Shown: piece by piece, positions 10,801-22,945 of the stretch
Numbering within the stretch: the first letter of the stretch is position 1
How the letters are laid out: each line of letters opens with the position of its first letter
Assembly: GCF_004379255.2 (NCBI RefSeq)
Contig: NC_056053.1
Location: forward strand, 19,216,188 to 19,280,187
Source: Salvia splendens
Taxonomy: Eukaryota > Streptophyta > Magnoliopsida > Lamiales > Lamiaceae
Length of the DNA: 64,000 nt
Direction: 5' to 3'
Notes under the pieces: model-generated
The model's input: only the letters and a program-made list of their open reading frames with translations
Told to the model about the DNA's origin: nothing
The model's database searches: none
Made by a program: the position numbers and the translations under genes

Positions 10801-13800
10801 CTTTCCATTTAAAGTTATACTACTACTTTTGGTACTGAATTAAAGTTGTGTATCCTTCATCAAGTCATAGACCATGTAGCCTGGTGAACTGCGATTTAGT
10901 TAATTGAAACCATTTAGGTTTGACCTCTTCATTTATGTATACTTTAAAATCTCTTTGTTTCAACCTAATGAGTGCTCATATACTAGTTTTTTTGTAGAAA
11001 ATAATTTCGCAATATTCTCTTATGCAGACTCCGGGATAGCCTTGAAGAATTACGTCATTCTTTAATTCCGAAAGAGAGTGCTTTGGAGGCAATGCAACAA
11101 ACACTAGTGGAAAAAGAACAGGTACGTCATTTTCTATAGTAAGATGACATTTGAAAAAATATTTATCTGTTGTCATCACTATCTGTGGGTATGAATTTAT
11201 AATGAACACACTTTCTGTAGCGCGTGTTTTACTTGCTGTCGTCATAACCCGGTTCCATGTATAAACAGCAACTGTTCCTTCTGATAACAATGATATACTG
11301 TACACAATGTATCATCAGGCTTGTTGTGCAGTAAGCAAGTTTTTATGAAGTTATTGTGTAAATTCTTTGTTCGATTAATGTTATTTGATTGCAATTTTTC
11401 AACTTCCTTACCTATAAATAACTCCAATTAGGCCGACTGTAGGTATGCCTGCTTCAGGTTTAGAATCTCAAGGCTGCCAGTGTTTCTCTCTCTTATACAA
11501 CTGTCATATAGTTTGTCTATTCTGCATGTCTACTGCCTGTATTTGTGTGTGCCCCCCATGCATCTGCATCTACTAAACTGTGACTTCTGCTAATTATTTT
11601 TTGCTTGAATTTGTTATGGCTGATACCATGTTGAGATAACTAACAGTGCGAAAAAGACTTTCACTGCAACAAGACAATAACTATGTTTATAAAGTCATTT
11701 AAGGGAGGAACAAAGTCATATTCTTAGAGCGATGATAATCTGATCTTGTTACTGGCTAAATATATCAGCGTTATCTTCAAACTAATAATTTGTTGATATT
11801 CTGAAATTTCAGAAGGTTATGTAATATTGACATAAGTTGGATGGATGAGTGATGCTTAATACGTCGGAAATACTCATCAGTTTGGCAATAATATTCTTAC
11901 ACTAAGAATTGCCATATAGCCATTTATATCAAATGTTTATCTTATGTTCTGGGTGATTATATAATTTAGTTGGTTTTATTATGTGGCTCAAGAAAGTAAG
12001 GTGCTTAATTGACTTCATATAAGTGACACAACTATTAACATATCATGGTACATAATAGTCACTTATCTGGAAACAATTTTCAATATTGATAATAAAGTAA
12101 GTTGGATGGATGAGTGATGCTTAATATGTCGGAAATTACTCTGTATAGCCATTTATATCAAATGTTTATCTTATGTTCTGGGTGATTATATAATTTAGTT
12201 GGTTTTATTATGTGGCTCAAGAAAGAAAGGTGCTTAATTGACTTCATATAAGTGACACAACTATTAACATATCATGGTACATAATAGTCAGACTTATCTG
12301 GAAACAATTTTCAACATTGATAATAAAGTGAACTTTGAATATTGTCCTGTTCTAAATACTTTTTTTCAAATGCTATGGTCTCCAGTCCGTTCATTAGAAT
12401 TGCATCGTCACTGGTCTTGCATGAAAACACTCACTTCACTTTACTTAGAACACGTGCTTGAATTTTTGCAGATGCTGGAAGACCTGCAGGGGTTACTGCA
12501 GTTGGCTGAAGAAAAGCGGCAAGCTTCACTTACAGAACTCTCCCTAAAGCATCAAAAGGTGAAATTCATGCAGACATCAATACATGAAGGGTTCTTTCTT
12601 GTGAGCTTACTTCTAAGTGCATCTTACCAGCTTGAGATTTTAATATCTTGTTCATATATTCTCTTTCTCAGCAAGTAGAGAATTTGGAAGCCCAAATTGC
12701 TGAGGTTTTAGCAGAGAGAAGCCGAGCAACTGAGACAATTTCATCTCTGCGGGTACTTTCACTTATTATTCTTTAGTTTGTTTTCTCAAATTATGAGCAC
12801 CAGTGATTGATCTTTATTATCTTTATTTTGTATTCCATGTATACTGTATGAGTAGTAAATATCATATTTTTATCCTACTTCAGAAGTAGGAGACTGGCAT
12901 TTTGGAGTTTATTTAATTTGTAGGTAATAAGGATTGTGTACCTATCTATTTTCAGGCTTTAATTCTGGAAAAAGACACCAAGATTGCAGAGATGGATGCA
13001 GCTTCAAGTGGTGAAGCTGCACGACTCAGAGCTGCCATGGAGACTTTGAAAGGAGAGCTCAATCATCTGAAAAATGAACATGTATTACAGTTTTTTAGTT
13101 TTCTGATTTTGTGGATGTTATGAGTCAAGCAAGTTACTAGAAAGTTGAGACTTTCAACATTGCATAAATCTCTGAATATAATGTTTGTCGTCATTCAGGA
13201 GAAAGAAAAAGGGGTCCTGGAAACTACATTGCAGTCCTTGAAATCAAAGCTGGAGATTTCTGAGAGTAACCGAATACATGCTGAAGTTGAAGCAGCAAAA
13301 TTGAGAAGTATTTTATGTTACTTTAGCATTCTTTTTTTGTTTAAGACATGGAATTCTATTCTCATTTCTCTTTTATCAGGTCAATTGGAGTCGGAACTCT
13401 CTGTGCAAACTCAGCTGCTGAATAACAAAGATTCTGAGCTGATGGGAGCCAATGAAAAGGTTTTTCTTAAATTTCTTTATGCCTCCTTTTAAGAGAAATT
13501 GCTAATTTTGTCTTTGCTGGTTAACTTTTAACATTCTGGTAATTAATTTTCCAGAAAAGTGTTTTTCATGGGAAATGCAAGAAAAATAAAACCCATTTGC
13601 ACTTTTAGCTTGAAATGATTAATATTTAATAATAATGTTGTTCCTTTCACATATTAGATCTGTTAATTTTTATCAGAAGATTAAGTGTCCTTGTTGCTTT
13701 CTGACTGCTTATTGGATCTTTTCGTGTGTTGCATTTGGAAGCGATTCAAATTTTCATCTTGCTGATGGTTACAAATTACAGATAAATCGCATTGAAAGCG

Positions 13801-16800
13801 AATTTGCTTCTTACAAAGTTCGAGCTCATGCCTTGCTTCAGAAAAAGGATGCTGAATTAGCTTCTGCAAGGGACAATGATCAAGTCAAAGCTCTTGAGGA
13901 AGCTCTGAAGGTTAAACCAGCCACTGTTCCAGATTTTCTGGGAAGACAGAAAAATCCTTGAACCCATATTTGTATCTTGCTCCTCATAATTCCTGATTTC
14001 GTTGTACCTCAGGATGCTGAAAAAGAAATACTATTGGTAAATTCAGAAAAGGATAAAGCTCTCCAGGACCTTAAAGATGCTCAGAAAAATTTGGATAAGG
14101 AGATTTTCACCAGGTACCAATTTTTCTCTATATGCCAAATTAAACTTAAGAAGATTTACATATAGTCCACCAAAAAATAGATATTTGGTAAACAATTTGC
14201 AGTGTAATGAAGTATGATATACAAAAGGCTGGAAATTATTAGTTTATTTTTCTTTTCTTTTGCTTGTGTCGTGGTGCTTGAGTGTATGCATCATTGAAAC
14301 TACTATAATCTGCATAATATTTTAAGTGGAACTTCAGAATGTGAGTATTTGATGCAACTATTTTTTTTCATCTTCAAACCCCTTTTCAGTTCTCTACCAT
14401 GTAAAAAACTCAAAACATGCCCCCTACATCCATTGAATTTTTAAAGCGCCTTTTCCAAACCTACATCGTCTATCCTATCATATGTTCATCATCACTACAG
14501 TGGGTCCATTATTAGATACTATAAAATAAAATCAACCATACATACTTTTATTTTTCAAATGTATAACTGTAATTAACCAATTATTTATCACTAATAAACC
14601 ACCACTAATGTCTTACAAAAACCGATGCCCTTCGTAAATTGCACTAGCAATAGTGTTATCGGGACCCACTGATACATGCTAAGACATTCTCAGTGGGACC
14701 TGGAAAAGCCGAAAGGTAATTAAAACCAATGATAACTCCAGTCACTGTATGTACATGTCTGGCTTATATTTTGACAATTTGTAATTCTACAAAAATTTAT
14801 GTTTCCTTGCAATTTTGTAAACGATTACTCTGCTACTTTCTCTTTTTCCTTTTCTTTGTACAATTATTCCGACCTCTAAATTTCATCATAAAGCAAATTA
14901 AGTTAGGATGTAGGTGTGTTCCATGCCCAGTCCTTTGGGTCTTATTTTCATAATACAATGCTCTGCCAGGATGTCTAATTTCCTGTTTCATACATGTGCA
15001 CTTGGAAGTGCTTGTCAATTTGTCTTGTTCCTCTGTCTGTGACTCTGCTTCAAAACTTTTTGACATGCATGTATTATAAGGAACATGATACTAGCTATGG
15101 ACGTTGCACACATGTGTGCACGCATGTAGGAAGGTTCCCCGTTAAAATGTAACTGATTGATATGTATCGTGATTTGTTTATCGTATGCAAGTTCGGTATT
15201 AAAATCCAAGTAGCTCGATGGCAGATGAATCTGTTTTCAATCAATAACTTACAAATTCTGAATGCTCTAACTTTACTTGCATCCTTCAGAGATGAAGCTC
15301 TCAGCATAGCAGAGCAACAGATTAAGAGTTTGCAATTGAAGTTTGACTCTACTCTTTCTAAACATCAATCTGAGAAAGAAGCATGGGATAGCAGCCTCCA
15401 AAATGTGGAAGAGACATGGCGATGTAGTGCAATCATCTTTTTATCTCTAGCTTATATGCATATTCCTTTACTCTATCGCAGAACTGCAGTTCATTAACTT
15501 GAATGTTAACTTTACAGTGAGATGTGAGGCACTGGAAAGGCAAAATGAAGAGTGTTCCACTCAAAATATGGAAAAAGAAGTATATGAGCTGAAATTACAA
15601 TGTAAAAAGCTGAAGGTTGTGGCTATTATATGGATCTTTTGAACTGAGTATTTGCTTCATTTTCTTATTCTTTATCTATATATTTGTCAGGAGGAGCAAC
15701 GTTCTTTTCATGATCTGGCTGATAAAATGATGGAGGAGAAGGACAAAGAGATTTCTAGGCTTTTGGATGATAATGAGAACCTCCGTCAGTTGCTGGACTC
15801 AAGGCCTTCTGTATGCCCCTCCCTCCTCTACACAAATTATATACCTACCTACAAGTCAAATTTGATTTTCCGTTAGGCTTTTGTCTTTATATTCGATGTA
15901 GTACTTATGCTCCAGATATATAACCCTAATGTGCAAGTTCTTTGAAATGTTTACCGTGTCTTGATTATTTTTCAGGTTGAATACTCTGAGGACCATACAG
16001 GTAAAAGGATTATTTTTGAATTCATAAAGATGTTGAGAGAAATTAAAATACCACAAGTCTACTGCTTACGAGCTGCCTGAGTTTTAATTTTCCTTTGAAA
16101 CTGGTTAATGCAGCTGTTCATAAACAGGAAGCCTCAACTTCTAGTACTTCAGCTGCAGATCAACAGATCCTAGTATGTAATTTTCTCTGTAACATGACGA
16201 AGTTACACTGTGTTTGAAATATAAACATGTCATATTTAGAGTTTCTCTCTCTTCCTAGCATGCATGTGAAATAATATTTTCCGTTCTTATGATGTCAATA
16301 ACCCCTAAATTGTAGTTGTAGGTTGTGGCCTGTCGAGAAAGGGCAAGATTTCTTGAATTGGATATTTTTCATATTGAAGTAGATCTTATCTGCATATAGT
16401 TGAGTATAAATTTATTGAAAGAAGACTTTATTCTCACTAGGTAAACAGGAATATCTGATCACTCAGTGAAAAGGGTTTCTGAACTTGCCAATATCTGTAC
16501 CTGGTAATACAAGTTAAAACTACTGATATTTTTATATGAGGAGATTGACATCAAGAAACAAATCCCATTGCTATAACTGATATTCTCTTACTGGGTGATT
16601 CAGACAATTTTTCTTTCAGCTGAAGCCTTGCCATTGCACTGGTTTAGTTTGTTTCACTAAATTTCCGTAGATTAGGCTTGATTGGGATATTTATCATGTA
16701 CATTGCAGAGTATCTAGTTTTTTATTTAGTTGTATTTTTCAGATTTTGGCAAGACAACAAGCCCAAAGGGAAGATGAGCTTGCCCAAACGCAACGACATA

Positions 16801-19800
16801 TTCTCGCACTTCAAGTACGTCTTGTAGAAATAATCTAGTAATTTTTATGTGCCAACATAAATTCAAGTTTCTGAGTTTCTTTTGTAGTTATAAATGGATG
16901 AGTGTCGACATCAGAAACTATTTAGTCAGTGTGGTAGTGGATAGTTCATTAAAATAAAAGACAAACAAAACAATAAGAGAAATATAGGAAGAAGTGTACA
17001 TGGTTTCTTCTTGAATTGCACTTGAACACTGGTATAGACTTCCTTTGGGTTTTTTTCTTGGGTTGTCAGTGAAGAATTATTGTCCTTTAGTACGGAAAAA
17101 TTCATTCTAGTTGAATTTTAGAGTTTCAAAAGCATTGCCACTACAGTTACTGATTGCAAAAGACTTGAACTTTGAACAAAACTACAGTTTTGATAGACTA
17201 GAAGTCAGGTAATGAATGTCTTAAAATATTTTTTTCAATAATCCCTTACTTAAAACTCCGTTACAAACGTACTCTAAACCTGAATACCATTTCTGAACTG
17301 ATGCCTATTAATATGTCGAAATTAAATAGGATCTAAATCTGCTTCGTTATACATGGGACTGTTATCTAGGTAGTATAATATCTTGAAATAGCCAGCTCTG
17401 CAGTTTAAAAGTTTCCAAGGTTTTGCATATTTGGTTCGCAATAAAAATTTTCTTGTTGACTGACGTTTATGATTATTTAAATGCAGGAGGAACTTGAAGA
17501 GCTGGAGCACGAAAATCGCCTTCACCGGCAGCAGGTATTTCATATTGCTAGTGTTTGTACAACTTGAATACTAAACATTCTTTCTTGTTGTCCCAAATTG
17601 ATTGTTTTGGATCAGATTATCAAAAACTCTCACGGGTATATAACATTTTATCTCATATCTCACAAATATGGGTTGGGGTTGATTCAATCTGATAAAATTA
17701 ACTTTCTTCCTGCAATTTTTGAATTTGTACTTGAAGAAGCTGCTTAATGGATTATCTATGTACTATACAATTTCGTTTCTAGATGTCCAAGCCATTTGAA
17801 AATCTTAAGTTGTAAGTTTAGAATGAAAATAATACACTTTGCACGTGTAAGTTGTATTTCTTTTTAGATGATGAATTTCTTTTTTTTCATTGTAGAGATA
17901 GATTTCTACCCAAGTCCCTTCTAATTCTTTGGAAAATTAGCAACTTTGAAGATGCCCAAAGCTAATGTCATTCTCAAAGCAACCAACCATTTAAATGTAT
18001 TAGTCAGAAATTCTTAAGCAGCGGTCCTCATGGACTTAAAAAAACTCTCTCATTGCCGTACCAGACCCTCTTTTACTATCATTATTTAAGTCTTCTGAGA
18101 TCAGTGGACTACCCAATGCTGTCAATGTCTTCATTAAATGCTCTGGGGCCTTGCAGTGCTTTGCTGTGGTTGGTGAACTATAAACTTACACCGACGGGAA
18201 GTTAGCTGACAATGTCCACTTTCTTTTGGTATAAAATATGTCAGGAAGTTAGAAAAGTGCACTAATTGAGTCACTCTTGCATTCAATTATAATTCCTCTA
18301 ATAGCATTTGCCCTCACTTCAGTGGCAAATAGAAATTGTTTGGCACCGGCACGCTCCTTAAAACTGTCCTGTGTACCGTCTCCAAAACGTTGATAGGTTG
18401 CAGCCACGCTGAAGTTTTTTGGAAACAGTGGAAGTGCACAGAATGCCATTTGTTTGATATAAATTCTTAAAGTTGCAATTCGGTTCGAAAAGAAACAGGG
18501 GCTAGAACACCCCAAATTTGGAGGGAGATGTATCTTGACAAGTGTGGATCACAACTTACTTTCATATTTTTATTACAGTTTCAATTGCATAGACATTTAG
18601 ATTTTAGTGTCTCTGAGATTTTGTGTAGGCATACTCATTCAGGCAATTACGCATTCCCTCTCTTTATTGTGCTACTTCAGCATTATAAACGATATAAACA
18701 GATTTGCTTACACTTGAAAATTGATATTTGTTGTAACCTTGATGATAATGTTGCAGGAAGCCATGCTGAAAGAAGAACTTAGGAACATGGAAAGAATGCA
18801 GAAGAGGGAAGGAGTCGATCTGACGTATCTTAAAAATGTCATCTTAAAGCTTCTAGAGACAGGTATCTTGTTCTTTCAGTATGCTCTCATCTCCAACTGT
18901 ACCTACTACCTACTCTTTCATGACCAACTACCCAGCCCAAGGCCTCCCCCATGTTTCAATGCTTTAACTTGGACAGCAATTTAGTTTTCCCTGGTGCTAT
19001 CTCGTTGATGGACAATTAAGAAATGAAAAGGAATAAAAAAAACAAGCTGATTTGGGTCATCAAGCTATTTAGTTGGATGTTTTTCTCATACAAGGAGGTG
19101 AACATGTATTCATTTGTAGTGGCTATTCGGTTTGCAAGATTATATCTCGAAATTAAAAATTTATTGTGTTCGATTCATGAGATTGAATCTCAAAACTCAA
19201 TTCTAGATGGATAATCATGTAATAATTAGTCATAGACATCCCCTTCCAACTAAAATAATCACACGACTTAATCGTACACTACATCTCATTATTATTTTGT
19301 CTAACAAACCGAACAGCCACTAATTATATGCAATATTGATTATTTGAATCTCTGCTCCATGACCATTCAATTGTTAGGTGAGGTGGAGAGATTGCTACCT
19401 GTTGTAGGAATGCTTCTTCAGTTCAGCCCTGATGAGGTGAGTTTGTTTTGTCCTTTATTGTTCCATGCTCTAATGTTGCAATAATCCTTGTGTGGAAAAA
19501 GATGTCTATCTTCATATCCTCCACTAGTTTCATGTGAAAAAATAAGTGCAGCATGTTGGCCGCAGACAGCTTATTTTTCTTGCTAATGCACTATGGTTGT
19601 GTCTCATGCGGGAAAGATTTCCCCAGCCCTTGTGAAGTTCCTTAAATGAATGTTGCTGCTTATGATCATGACAAAATATGCAAACTTGAATAAAAAACTT
19701 GAAACTTGATAGACTAGTTTTCACCTCCGAAGCTATTTCCAATTATAGGCACCTTTCTCTGTTTACAAGCTGCTGCAGACAGTCTCATCTAGTACTCGTA

Positions 19801-20099
19801 TTTGTTTAGTTTCTGCTTGAATTCAGTAGAAATGAAGGGTTTTAGAAAATATAAACTGTCAGATATGGACTTTTTCAAATCCTGCTATGGGTTTTCTCCT
19901 CGATACTGTAGTTGAAAGCTCAGTATCTGCTTCAAACTGCTCTTTACAAAGTTGTCAGCTTACTAACAAGCCTGTAATGCATTTGCAGATACAGAAGTGT
20001 CAACAAGCCTACCGGGCTTCAAGTGAAGTTCCGCCTAGCCCTGCAAGTGATTCTTCACGATCAGCTCCTTCTCTCTTCTCTAGATTCTCATTTGCATAG
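7868..20099 (+). CDS. GRIP: Golgin with C-terminal GRIP domain (protein GRIP), 849 aa
   Basis: This is a trans-Golgi coiled-coil tether; in the family the C-terminal GRIP domain binds the GTPase ARL1. Coding exons: 7868-8492, 8661-8776, 10351-10520, 11028-11121, 12472-12558, 12672-12752, 12956-13081, 13199-13307, 13380-13459, 13782-13910, 14013-14113, 15290-15423, 15518-15615, 15691-15810, 15976-16000, 16114-16172, 16743-16814, 17487-17534, 18757-18862, 19378-19436, 19989-20099. They sum to 2,550 nt in one frame with GT-AG junctions. Residues 1-160 are acidic with imperfect DSVQxDPQEV-like repeats; about 165-760 is heptad-type coiled coil. The GRIP domain (about 769-817) has the expected ARL1-contact tyrosine (Y782 in DLTYLKNVILKLLE). 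A Ser-rich tail follows. Arabidopsis GRIP is of similar length (just under 800 aa, from memory). The 25-nt exon 15 is the least certain join. Confidence 0.93.
11834..12330. repeat. Tandem duplication in GRIP intron 4
   Basis: A block starting AAGTTGGATGGATGAGTGAT is repeated 265 bp later (11834 and 12099). The second copy lacks about 36 bp present in the first. Otherwise the copies are nearly identical, so the event is fairly recent. Confidence 0.8.
14114..15289. other. GRIP intron 11, long, no gene seen
   Basis: This is a 1.2-kb intron. Short inverted pieces around 14500 and 14690 (GTGGGTCC and GGGACCCAC / GTGGGACC) hint at a degenerate MITE, but no termini or target duplication could be fixed. 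Confidence 0.4.
18249..18515 (-). other. Unidentified 88-codon open frame inside GRIP intron 18
   Basis: A reverse-strand frame within the 1.2-kb intron 17535-18756 encodes a product starting MGCSSPCFFSNRIATLRI. It contains FGDGTQDSFKERAG and is locally less AT-rich than the rest of the intron. It resembles no family I can name and might be a gene or retrogene fragment. It could equally be chance. Confidence 0.2.
19119..19320. mobile_element. Small MITE in GRIP intron 19
   Basis: Inverted ends GTGGCTATTCGGTTTG and CAAACCGAACAGCCAC bound about 202 bp. The flanks TA(G) and TA(A) suggest a short target duplication. The ends resemble Tourist-like MITEs, but the superfamily is uncertain. Confidence 0.6.
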
Positions 20100-20210
20100 T
20101 GCGAATGGAAATACTCTTGAAAATATATGATGGAATGGGGAAAGCATGGATCAAATCTTACATATTCATATTGGAATACTAATATCAGATATCTTTGTGT
20201 TCTTTATGTA

Positions 20211-20441
20211 CTACTTCCGTCCCGCATTAATTGTCACATTTGCACGCGTTTTATAAAAATGATAATAAATAATTAAAGTCGAGAAATAGTGAAATAAGAG
20301 AGAATAATGTAAAGAAGATTCTTCTCTACCTTTTTCTCTTTTTTATTTCACTATTTCTCGAGTTTAACTATTTATTATCATTTTTACAAAACGAGTGCGA
20401 AAAAGTAAATGTGACAGTTAATGTGGGACTGACGGAGGTAG
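20211..20441. mobile_element. Stowaway-like MITE with long fold-back arms
   Basis: It lies just 3' of the GRIP stop codon. The ends are CTACTTCCGTCCCGC and an inverted CTACCTCCGTCAGTCCCAC, with TA at 20209-20210 and 20442-20443. Most of the 231 bp is self-complementary: GAGAAATAGTGAAATAAG on the left mirrors TTATTTCACTATTTCTC on the right. It may be part of the GRIP 3' UTR. Confidence 0.82.
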
Positions 20442-20778
20442 TACCATAAAATATTGATTAAACACGGAAAAATAGAAATGGGATACTGTTTACGGCCTTG
20501 GCAGATTGAGATACAGCTTTTATAGAAAAATTGTCGAAAGTTTTGTACAGACGATTTCATTTAACTTTCACCATTTGAGCGGGTGAAAGAAACCATATTC
20601 TTTATTTTAAAGAATCGAAGTTTTATTTCACATGCAGGCGTTTTAATTAATTCTTTCCTGTTGGGTCTTGAATAAACTTGTGGAATTTCAGTTGAGCTAT
20701 GAATTCTGAAAGAATAAATTTTATGAATTATTTCATTATTTCATAAACGGGTAGAAAATGAGTCAGTTTGTTTTCAAA
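20442..20778. other. Intergenic, AT-rich, nothing recognised
   Basis: No ORF, repeat or terminator was recognised between the Stowaway MITE and the Mutator-like element. Confidence 0.6.
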
Positions 20779-20788
20779 TTATGTAGTC

Positions 20789-22206
20789 AAGTAAAGGTCA
20801 AAACTGGTCCTGAACATATGTCTGTTTTACGATTTTAGTCATAAGCATTATCTTTTGATTTTTTTGGTCCCAAACATTTCAATTTGGATCACACTCGGTC
20901 CAAAGTTAACTATTCCGTCAAATTTTAACGGTCAACATTTTTAATCCCGATTTTGACCAAATTAAGCTATTAAATAACACAACAAAATTTAGCGACGGAA
21001 CAAATCCGTCACTAATTGAGAGATTATCCTCAAATTTTCCAATGATGAAATGCCCCAACAAATCTTTCGTTTCCACCAAATTCTCCGCCCACAGGAATTC
21101 CTCGCTGCAAATCCTCTCCACCTCCCAATCGAATTCGTGCACAAACACGGGCGTCTCCGCCGCGCCGTCCCTCTTGCTACGCGCCATGACTCTGGCGGAT
21201 TTGTTGTGTTATCCGTCTCTTGCTCGGCGCCATCACTCTCTTCTACTCTCTTCTCCCATCACTTCGCGCCATATACTCCCTTCTCAATCTCGGAGGATCC
21301 GCCCCTCTTCTCTCCCTCACGCTACTTTGCCAAATTTCCCCAAATTGAGAGGGACTCCCATCGCCGTCGCCTTTTCAATTCCTCACCGCCTCCTCAAATT
21401 CAACAACGCCCGATTACTCTCCATCGCCGACTACACTCCCTACTCACAGTCACATCGGCGCCGCCTCTCCTCTCTCTCGATTTCAACACTACTCCAGCCC
21501 TTGAGGAGTTCGTCGCCGTCGCCGTTGACAGCCGCCGCCACCGCTGTGATTTCCGCGACCACCGCGCTTCCTCAAACGCTATCCCGATTTCAGACCAGCA
21601 TCGCCGCCGTCTCGCCGACGAAATCGGAGTCGCCCTCCCCTGCTGTCTCAATCAGTTCGCTCCGTGTGGGAGTCCAAGATGGCAGTTTGAAAGCATGAGT
21701 TGGATGCTAAAATGTATGCGTGCATTGCTGTGTGTAAAGTTCGAAATTGGAAGGCATTATACCTCGGTGAATTGAACTTGGTGGTGCTAGAATTTGGGGG
21801 AAAAGCTATGGTGATTTTTGTCAAAAGAATTGTCAAAAGAAATTGTTGTTGTTTGATTTCGACAAGTAGTATGAAATTGAGGTATGAATTGATGAAAGGA
21901 TTACCACGTTTGGAATGGAATTAAATGAGGAATTTGGCACTTCTTCAACCTTGAATTCTATGAGAATAAATCCATGAGATTTAGTGACGGATTTGTTCGG
22001 TCGCTAAATTTTGTTGTGTTATTTAGCAGCTTAATTTGATCAAAATCGAGATTAAAAACGTTGACCGTTAAAATTTGATGGGATAATTAACTTTGGACCG
22101 ATTGTGATCCGAATTAAAATGTTTGGGAAAAAAAATTCAAAAGATAATGTTTAAGACTAAAATCGTAAAATGAACATATGTTTAGGACCAGTTTTGGCCT
22201 TTGCTC
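20789..22206. mobile_element. Mutator-like element, possible Pack-MULE
   Basis: About 240-bp inverted ends begin AAGTAAAGGTCAAAACTGGT and GAGCAAAGGCCAAAACTGGT. A perfect 10-bp target duplication TTATGTAGTC lies at 20779-20788 and 22207-22216. The TIRs are related to those of the element at 3055-4046, so these are two members of one family. The interior (about 21040-21780) is GC-rich with overlapping frames of 218 codons (21042-21698) and 241 codons (21050-21775), rich in Ser, Pro and Arg. No transposase motif is seen. The interior may be captured host sequence, but no parent gene is recognised. Confidence 0.8.
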
Positions 22207-22395
22207 TTATGTAGTCAACTTAGAAAACATAATGGCTAATTCCGGCTCATTGGTATTTAACGAACTGTGTTAGTCGTCACTCCTATAATATAAACATGCT
22301 TACGTGGCAGATTTACTGCAAGCAATCAGATGAGATTCATGAGACAAGACTTAGTCACCAGATATCAAACAAACTGGATGGCAACAACTTGCACT

Positions 22396-22586
22396 CTTCT
22401 AACTGAACTTTGTATGGTGACAACTCTCTTCAGCAATTTAAGTTGGTCAATATTACCCATGACTCTCTTACAACATACTGTGTTGCCATCTTCTAACTGA
22501 ACTTTGTATGGTGACAACTCCTCTCTTCAGCAATTTAAGTTGGTCAATATTACCCATGACTCTCTTACAACATCCTATTGCATCCG
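22396..22586. repeat. 94-bp tandem duplication
   Basis: A unit starting CTTCTAACTGAACTTTGTAT is repeated at 22490, with a 3-bp insertion in the second copy. It lies between the Mutator-like element and the 3' end of the RS-protein gene. The rest of 22217-22945 is intergenic or 3' UTR with no gene visible. Confidence 0.85.
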
Positions 22587-22945
22587 TAACCCACTATAAT
22601 GGTGTATGCAGAGGTATTGCAAAACTAAACAAAGCATAATAATGCAAGGCTTATGCAGATAAAATGCTTATAAACGACCAGCACCTACAAACTAATACAT
22701 GGATCTTGCATTTTTATTGACCAATAGGTCTTTCTAAGAAACCAGAAAGCCAAAAGAGACCAGTATAATGATAATCCACTCATAACAGCAATGCTTGCAC
22801 ATAAGGGGACATCTAAAGTACAAGTTGATCACACTTAACGTAACAGTGAACAGACAATAGTGCATCAATCTATTGATTCAAACAAGTCTCAAGGATAAGG
22901 ATGGTTCTACATTTTATAAAACAACTGCAACAGTGAAGTCACATT

